Assembly: GCA_963170185.1 (NCBI GenBank)
Contig: CAUJGS010000023.1
Location: 1 to 41,615, forward strand
Source: Bdellovibrionota bacterium
Lineage (GTDB): Bacteria > Bdellovibrionota > Bdellovibrionia > Bdellovibrionales > JAMPXM01
Direction: 5' to 3'
Length of the DNA: 41,615 nt
The notes below the pieces were generated by a model. It was not told the origin of the DNA and searched no databases. It was given only the letters and a program-made list of their open reading frames with translations. Numbering within the stretch: position 1 is the first letter of the stretch; each line of letters opens with the position of its first letter. Positions 40,521 through 41,615 of this stretch are shown in pieces. A program made the position numbers and the translations under genes.

Positions 40521-41615
40521 GTGTCCAAAACCATGGCTCTCTCCCTCATCGGCGGTCTGATTGGGTCGTCGTTCGCGCCGTATGCGACGGCAGCGGAAAG
40601 CACACCTCAATTCTTCACAGCTCCAGCGCCAGCTCCGCTGGTCGCAGCCGTGAACTCCACTCCGCTGGCGGGACCCGTCGTAGCGACCGTGATTTCGAGT
40701 TCAAAGGACTGGCGCCTTCTGGATCTCGGTTCTTCGTGTGTGGCGACAACTGCCGTTCAAGTTGATGGCATCAACCATCACCTCGAAGTCAAAGTTTTAA
40801 AGGCTCCTACTTCACCTCTTGAGCTTTCGATTCGCGCAGAAGCGGCGGCGACTCCTGCGATCGGCTACAAGGCCGCTTTGGATCGCGCAAAAACACAAGT
40901 CTACACCTTCGCTAAAATCACTTCGAACTCCGGCGAAGAGGTTTTCTGGAATATCCCACGCGGCTCGGAAGCTCTGATCAGCTACCTTAAGCGCGAAATG
41001 AAATTCGAAGCGCAAGCGACGGACCAAGCTGGTCTTCCAGGAAAAGTCGCGACGTTCTCGCTTCGCGGAAGCAGCGCCACGATCACAGACCTCGGCAAAA
41101 AATGTGCGGCAGGTCTTTCAGTTCCTACGGCTGCGGACATGGCGTTTGAAAAAGCATTCTTGCCACAAGCTGTCGCTAGCGTCGATCTCGCTCGCGTCAC
41201 ACCAGCTCGTGCCGATGCTTTGAAACTGCAACTCGAAGTCGCTCGCGCGGCCTTCTTGGATTCAGCGGTCACGCAAACAGAGATCGAGCGCCTCAATGCT
41301 CGTTTCCTTCGCGAGATCAACGAACTTGCTGGCCTTCGCCGCAACCTCGACCGCCTCACTCAACAAGAAGTGAAGCGTCTTGAAACTGAGCGCGCAAATG
41401 CTCAAGTCGCGATCCAAACAGCATCTCAGGAAATCCAAACCCTGAAGCCACAAGTTGCAACAATCGAGTCGCAACTCGTGACAGCAAATGCTGAGTACGA
41501 AGCTGCTTACAACCGCATCTCTTCGCACTTGCCAGAGTACAACCGCCTCGTTTCGGCCGTACGCACGCAAGAATCGCGCGAGTCGGACGCGCAAGACCGT
41601 CTCTCACAAGCTGAG
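40521..41615 (+). CDS. Exported coiled-coil protein, incomplete at the right edge
   Basis: A frame open from GTG at 40521 to the end of the window, 365 codons with no stop. AAGGGG six bases upstream sets the start. Residues 1-25 form a signal peptide ending near ATAAES, followed by a Pro/Ala-rich linker. Residues about 55-215 form a beta-rich domain with two cysteines (SSCVA and KKCAA). From about 245 it becomes a long helix with heptad spacing and many Glu, Gln, Arg and Leu (LRREIN-like, QTEIERL, LKPQVATIESQL), that is, a coiled coil continuing past the edge. I know no family. It looks like a periplasmic or surface structural protein. Confidence 0.75.
   Translation, partial: MSKTMALSLIGGLIGSSFAPYATAAESTPQFFTAPAPAPLVAAVNSTPLAGPVVATVISSSKDWRLLDLGSSCVATTAVQVDGINHHLEVKVLKAPTSPLELSIRAEAAATPAIGYKAALDRAKTQVYTFAKITSNSGEEVFWNIPRGSEALISYLKREMKFEAQATDQAGLPGKVATFSLRGSSATITDLGKKCAAGLSVPTAADMAFEKAFLPQAVASVDLARVTPARADALKLQLEVARAAFLDSAVTQTEIERLNARFLREINELAGLRRNLDRLTQQEVKRLETERANAQVAIQTASQEIQTLKPQVATIESQLVTANAEYEAAYNRISSHLPEYNRLVSAVRTQESRESDAQDRLSQAE

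Noticed and set aside
1-41615. CRISPR array, tRNA or rRNA genes, insertion sequence or prophage.
   Set aside because: No regularly spaced repeats, tRNA-like ends with cloverleaf pairing, rRNA blocks, transposase or phage genes were seen.

Overview
This 41.6 kb window looks like a chromosomal segment of a free-living Gram-negative bacterium. Evidence for that is an outer-membrane beta-barrel protein ending in Phe, Sec signal peptides, Orn, BolA, FumC, EttA, a bacterial alpha-2-macroglobulin paired with penicillin-binding protein 1C, and a Lys/Ala-rich tail fused to a SWIB domain. The gene mix resembles Bdellovibrionota or related former delta-proteobacteria; that assignment is inference from gene content. 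I found no rRNA, tRNA, CRISPR array, prophage or insertion sequence.

Layout. 1-3.3 kb (minus): outer-membrane protein, then an exported two-gene operon made of a CXXCH protein with a caspase/CHAT-like His/Cys pair and a helical repeat-like partner. 3.4-4.2 kb (plus): Smr-domain protein and orn, facing ahcY across a bidirectional terminator. 4.2-8.6 kb (minus): ahcY, map, the SWIB gene, and an MFS transporter. A cluster of CCTAGG-centred palindromes lies upstream of the SWIB gene. 8.6-14.3 kb: J-domain protein (plus), then a 1037-residue exported protein with a transglutaminase-like core, and ettA (minus). 14.4-19.4 kb: small helical protein, bolA, M23 peptidase, an unknown gene, and a PadR / HAAS (DUF1700) / DUF4097 module. 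19.4-24.5 kb (minus): UvrD-family helicase, TauE/SafE permease, EEP-family hydrolase, zinc-ribbon protein, XRE regulator. 24.6-27.5 kb (minus): fumC, LOG-family protein and an unknown protein in one tight unit. 27.5-36.3 kb (minus): alpha-2-macroglobulin, pbpC and a short-chain dehydrogenase, apparently co-transcribed. 36.4-36.5 kb: two copies of a REP-like repeat. 36.6-38.8 kb (plus): EVE protein, tRNA-dihydrouridine synthase, glutaredoxin and SUI1/YciH in an overlapping run. 39.0-41.6 kb: small exported protein, a frameshifted MAPEG-family remnant (minus), a TrmN6-like methyltransferase (minus), and an exported coiled-coil protein running off the right edge.

Most genes are housekeeping (translation quality and RNA turnover: orn, map, ettA, dus, SUI1; metabolism: ahcY, fumC). 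The less ordinary material is periplasmic: the CXXCH/caspase-like operon, the transglutaminase-like protein, the M23 peptidase, the alpha-2-macroglobulin/PBP1C pair and the edge coiled-coil protein. Many neighbours overlap by 1-10 bases, so translational coupling is common here. No single locus is clearly a new defence or secretion system. The best candidates for something undescribed are the CXXCH/caspase-like operon and the palindrome cluster in front of the SWIB gene.
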